Source: an uncultured Flavobacterium sp.
GTDB taxonomy: Bacteria > Bacteroidota > Bacteroidia > Flavobacteriales > Flavobacteriaceae
Direction: 5' to 3'
Length of the DNA stretch: 64,000 nucleotides
NCBI RefSeq assembly: GCF_951805225.1
Contig: NZ_OX638201.1
Span: 1,240,001-1,304,000 of the forward strand
Under the pieces are notes generated by a model. The model made no database searches. It worked only from the letters and a program-made list of their open reading frames with translations, and was not told the origin of the DNA. A program made the position numbers and the translations under genes. Positions 62,806 through 64,000 of this stretch are shown here, piece by piece. The number at the start of each line of letters is the position of its first letter. The first letter of the stretch is position 1.

Positions 62806-63231
62806 TTATTCGTAAATTACTTCTACTTCAAACAATTCTTCTGAACTTGCCTTATTGCCATTACTATTCAAATATAAAACTTTGAAGGAAGATTTTTTTC
62901 TTTTTGGATCCATCAAAAACATCACGGGGAATGTTATTGGATTTCTACTGCCAATATTCTTTCCAGCCATTGTAACTTTATTATCTTTTGATTTTAGCAT
63001 TATTCCTGTCAAGCAATCTTGACATGGAGTGTCTGAATAATATTTTACTGTAATAGAATCGCCAATTTTGTAATCACTTGCTTTTAAAATAAGGGGTACT
63101 TTATTGGTGCTTTCATTATATTCTTTGATTTTTATTTTATTATAAAAAACATGCCAAACACTTATTGTATCTGAAGCCTTGCAAAAGCTAGAGATTAGAA
63201 AAAAGGCTATAAGAATATTTAATTTCTTCAT
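62806..63231 (-). CDS. small exported protein of unknown function
   Basis: A 141-residue protein with a signal peptide (~1-19, FFLISSFCKAS). The mature part is beta-rich with DSITVKYYSDTPCQDC, a CxxC pair that might be redox-active or metal-binding. I do not recognise a family. It lies 4 bp after tsaE and 11 bp before the GNAT gene. Confidence 0.6.
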   Translation of the reverse strand: MKKLNILIAFFLISSFCKASDTISVWHVFYNKIKIKEYNESTNKVPLILKASDYKIGDSITVKYYSDTPCQDCLTGIMLKSKDNKVTMAGKNIGSRNPITFPVMFLMDPKRKKSSFKVLYLNSNGNKASSEELFEVEVIYE

Positions 63232-63235
63232 GTTT

Positions 63236-63643
63236 TTAAATTAAATCTAAACTTCTTTTTCCATCTGCCAATAACTCAATATTAATTGTAGAAGTTTCTT
63301 GTGGAAGTAAATTCGCAATTTTTTCAGACCATTCGATAAAACACCAATTTCCCGAATATAAATAATCGTCAACACCCATATCGAGCGCTTCGGTTTCTTT
63401 GTTTAATCGGTAAAAATCAAAGTGATAAACGATTTGATTGTTCGAAGTAGAATATTCATTTACAAGTGAAAAAGTTGGGCTGCTTGTCGCGCTTTCGACT
63501 CCTAAACTTCTGCATAATTGCTTGATAAGAGTAGTTTTTCCAACGCCCATTTCTCCATTAAAAAGGATAATCTTTTTAGGATTTGAGGCTAAAATTTGTT
63601 CTGCTACTTCTTGAATTTGATCTAATGAAAAAACGATATTCAT
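63236..63643 (-). CDS. tsaE: tRNA threonylcarbamoyladenosine biosynthesis protein TsaE
   Basis: A 135-residue P-loop ATPase of the t6A complex. Walker A is GEMGVGKTT (~30-38), with SPTFSLVNEY and HFDFYRL (the TsaE signature). It works with TsaB and TsaD to modify tRNA at A37. It begins a tight operon with the exported protein, GNAT and probably ald. The porX-tsaE order is common in Flavobacteria. Confidence 0.95.
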   Translation of the reverse strand: MNIVFSLDQIQEVAEQILASNPKKIILFNGEMGVGKTTLIKQLCRSLGVESATSSPTFSLVNEYSTSNNQIVYHFDFYRLNKETEALDMGVDDYLYSGNWCFIEWSEKIANLLPQETSTINIELLADGKRSLDLI

Positions 63644-63736
63644 TTTTTTTAAAGTTACAAAGGCTCAAAGAGGCAAAGGTTCAGAGGTTTTTCCTCTTTG
63701 AGGCTTTGGTTTATATTATTCTTTTTATATTTTTTT

Positions 63737-63807
63737 TTGCCACGAATTTCGCTAATTAAAAAATCTTTTAAAAATAAATTCGTGCTAATTAGTGAAATTC
63801 GTGGCAA
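63737..63807. repeat. inverted repeat, GCCACGAATTTCGCTAATTA family
   Basis: 22-bp arms (63737-63758 and 63786-63807) with one G/T mismatch, around a 27-base loop. A further CTCTTTGAGGCTTTG pairing lies just left, at 63665-63708. The sequence is typical of dispersed Flavobacterium hairpins, but a second copy is not present in this window. Confidence 0.75.
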
Positions 63808-63840
63808 CTTTTTTATTGAAAACTGCGACTGAAAACTTTT

Positions 63841-64000
63841 TTATTTCGGATTAAAAACCAAAAACGGAATAATCATTTCTTCTAACGAAATTCCTCCGTG
63901 TTGATACGTATTTCTGTAATAACTTACATAATGATTGTAGTTGTTTACGTAGGCCAAAAAGAAATCATTCTTAGCAAAAATAAACGAACTACTCATATTT
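63841..64000 (-). CDS. porX: PorX, T9SS response regulator with PglZ domain (3' end only)
   Basis: The stop codon is at 63841-63843 and the frame is open to the right edge, giving the last ~52 residues. The tail (NDFFLAYVNNYNHYVSYYRN, then QHGGISLEEMIIPFLVF) is the highly conserved C-terminus of PorX, a CheY-like regulator with a PglZ phosphatase/phosphodiesterase domain that controls type IX secretion. The N-terminal receiver domain lies outside the window. Confidence 0.92.
   Translation of the reverse strand, partial: NMSSSFIFAKNDFFLAYVNNYNHYVSYYRNTYQHGGISLEEMIIPFLVFNPK

Overview
The window is a chromosomal segment of a low-GC member of the Bacteroidota, almost certainly a Flavobacterium or close relative. 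Evidence for this: strongly AT-rich genes, starts without Shine-Dalgarno sequences, several promoters of the Bacteroidota type (TTG, 19-21 bp, TAnnTTTG), parts of the type IX secretion/gliding machinery (a PorP/SprF-like protein, a secreted protein with a gliding-type C-terminal domain, and the 3' end of porX at the right edge), many small lipoproteins, and the gene order porX-tsaE-ald. It is mostly core chromosome. I see no prophage, insertion sequence or CRISPR array.

Layout. 0-6 kb: an edge-truncated HdeD-like membrane protein, a secreted serine hydrolase fused to a SusE/F-like domain, lipoproteins, an S41 protease and a nitroreductase. 6.4-11.4 kb: a mesX-mesD pair (folate-independent methionine synthesis) with an SBF-like transporter, then an Lrp-type regulator and a TlpA-like thioredoxin. 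11.4-14.9 kb: a long inverted repeat, an unusual papain-like protease with an unknown lipoprotein, and tRNA-Arg(ACG). 14.9-19.5 kb: apt, a four-gene two-component operon and a muramidase. 19.5-32 kb: pheT, the T9SS type B pair, a bestrophin, and a MFP-RND-TolC efflux operon. 32.5-34.8 kb: a thioredoxin-fold protein, a degenerate sensor kinase and an Aer-like PAS protein. 35-45 kb: recG, DUF1697, a Dph6-like enzyme, an M1 aminopeptidase, a patatin/START-like/HAD operon and a TSUP transporter. 45-54.4 kb: a convergent toxin-antitoxin pair, a structured RNA element, uvrD/pcrA, a Sua5-type protein, an OmpA lipoprotein, a glycosyltransferase, an HSDR_N protein, holA and three small unknown genes. 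54.8-64 kb: ettA, a DCC protein, a mutS2-like gene lacking Smr, ung, ald, a GNAT, tsaE and the tail of porX.

The intergenic DNA carries at least four families of dispersed inverted repeats (a GTCATTTCGAGGAACGAG family, an AACCGCAAAGTTCGCAAAG family, a GCCACGAATTTCGCTAATTA element and a GTTTCAAGTTTCAGG family). Some are complete hairpins and some are single arms.

No single gene block is plainly a new defence or mobile system. The least understood parts are the mesX-mesD-transporter locus with its candidate operator, the redox/PAS signalling trio at 32.5-34.8 kb with a kinase that has lost its phospho-acceptor histidine, the protease/lipoprotein pair beside tRNA-Arg, and the convergent toxin-antitoxin pair.
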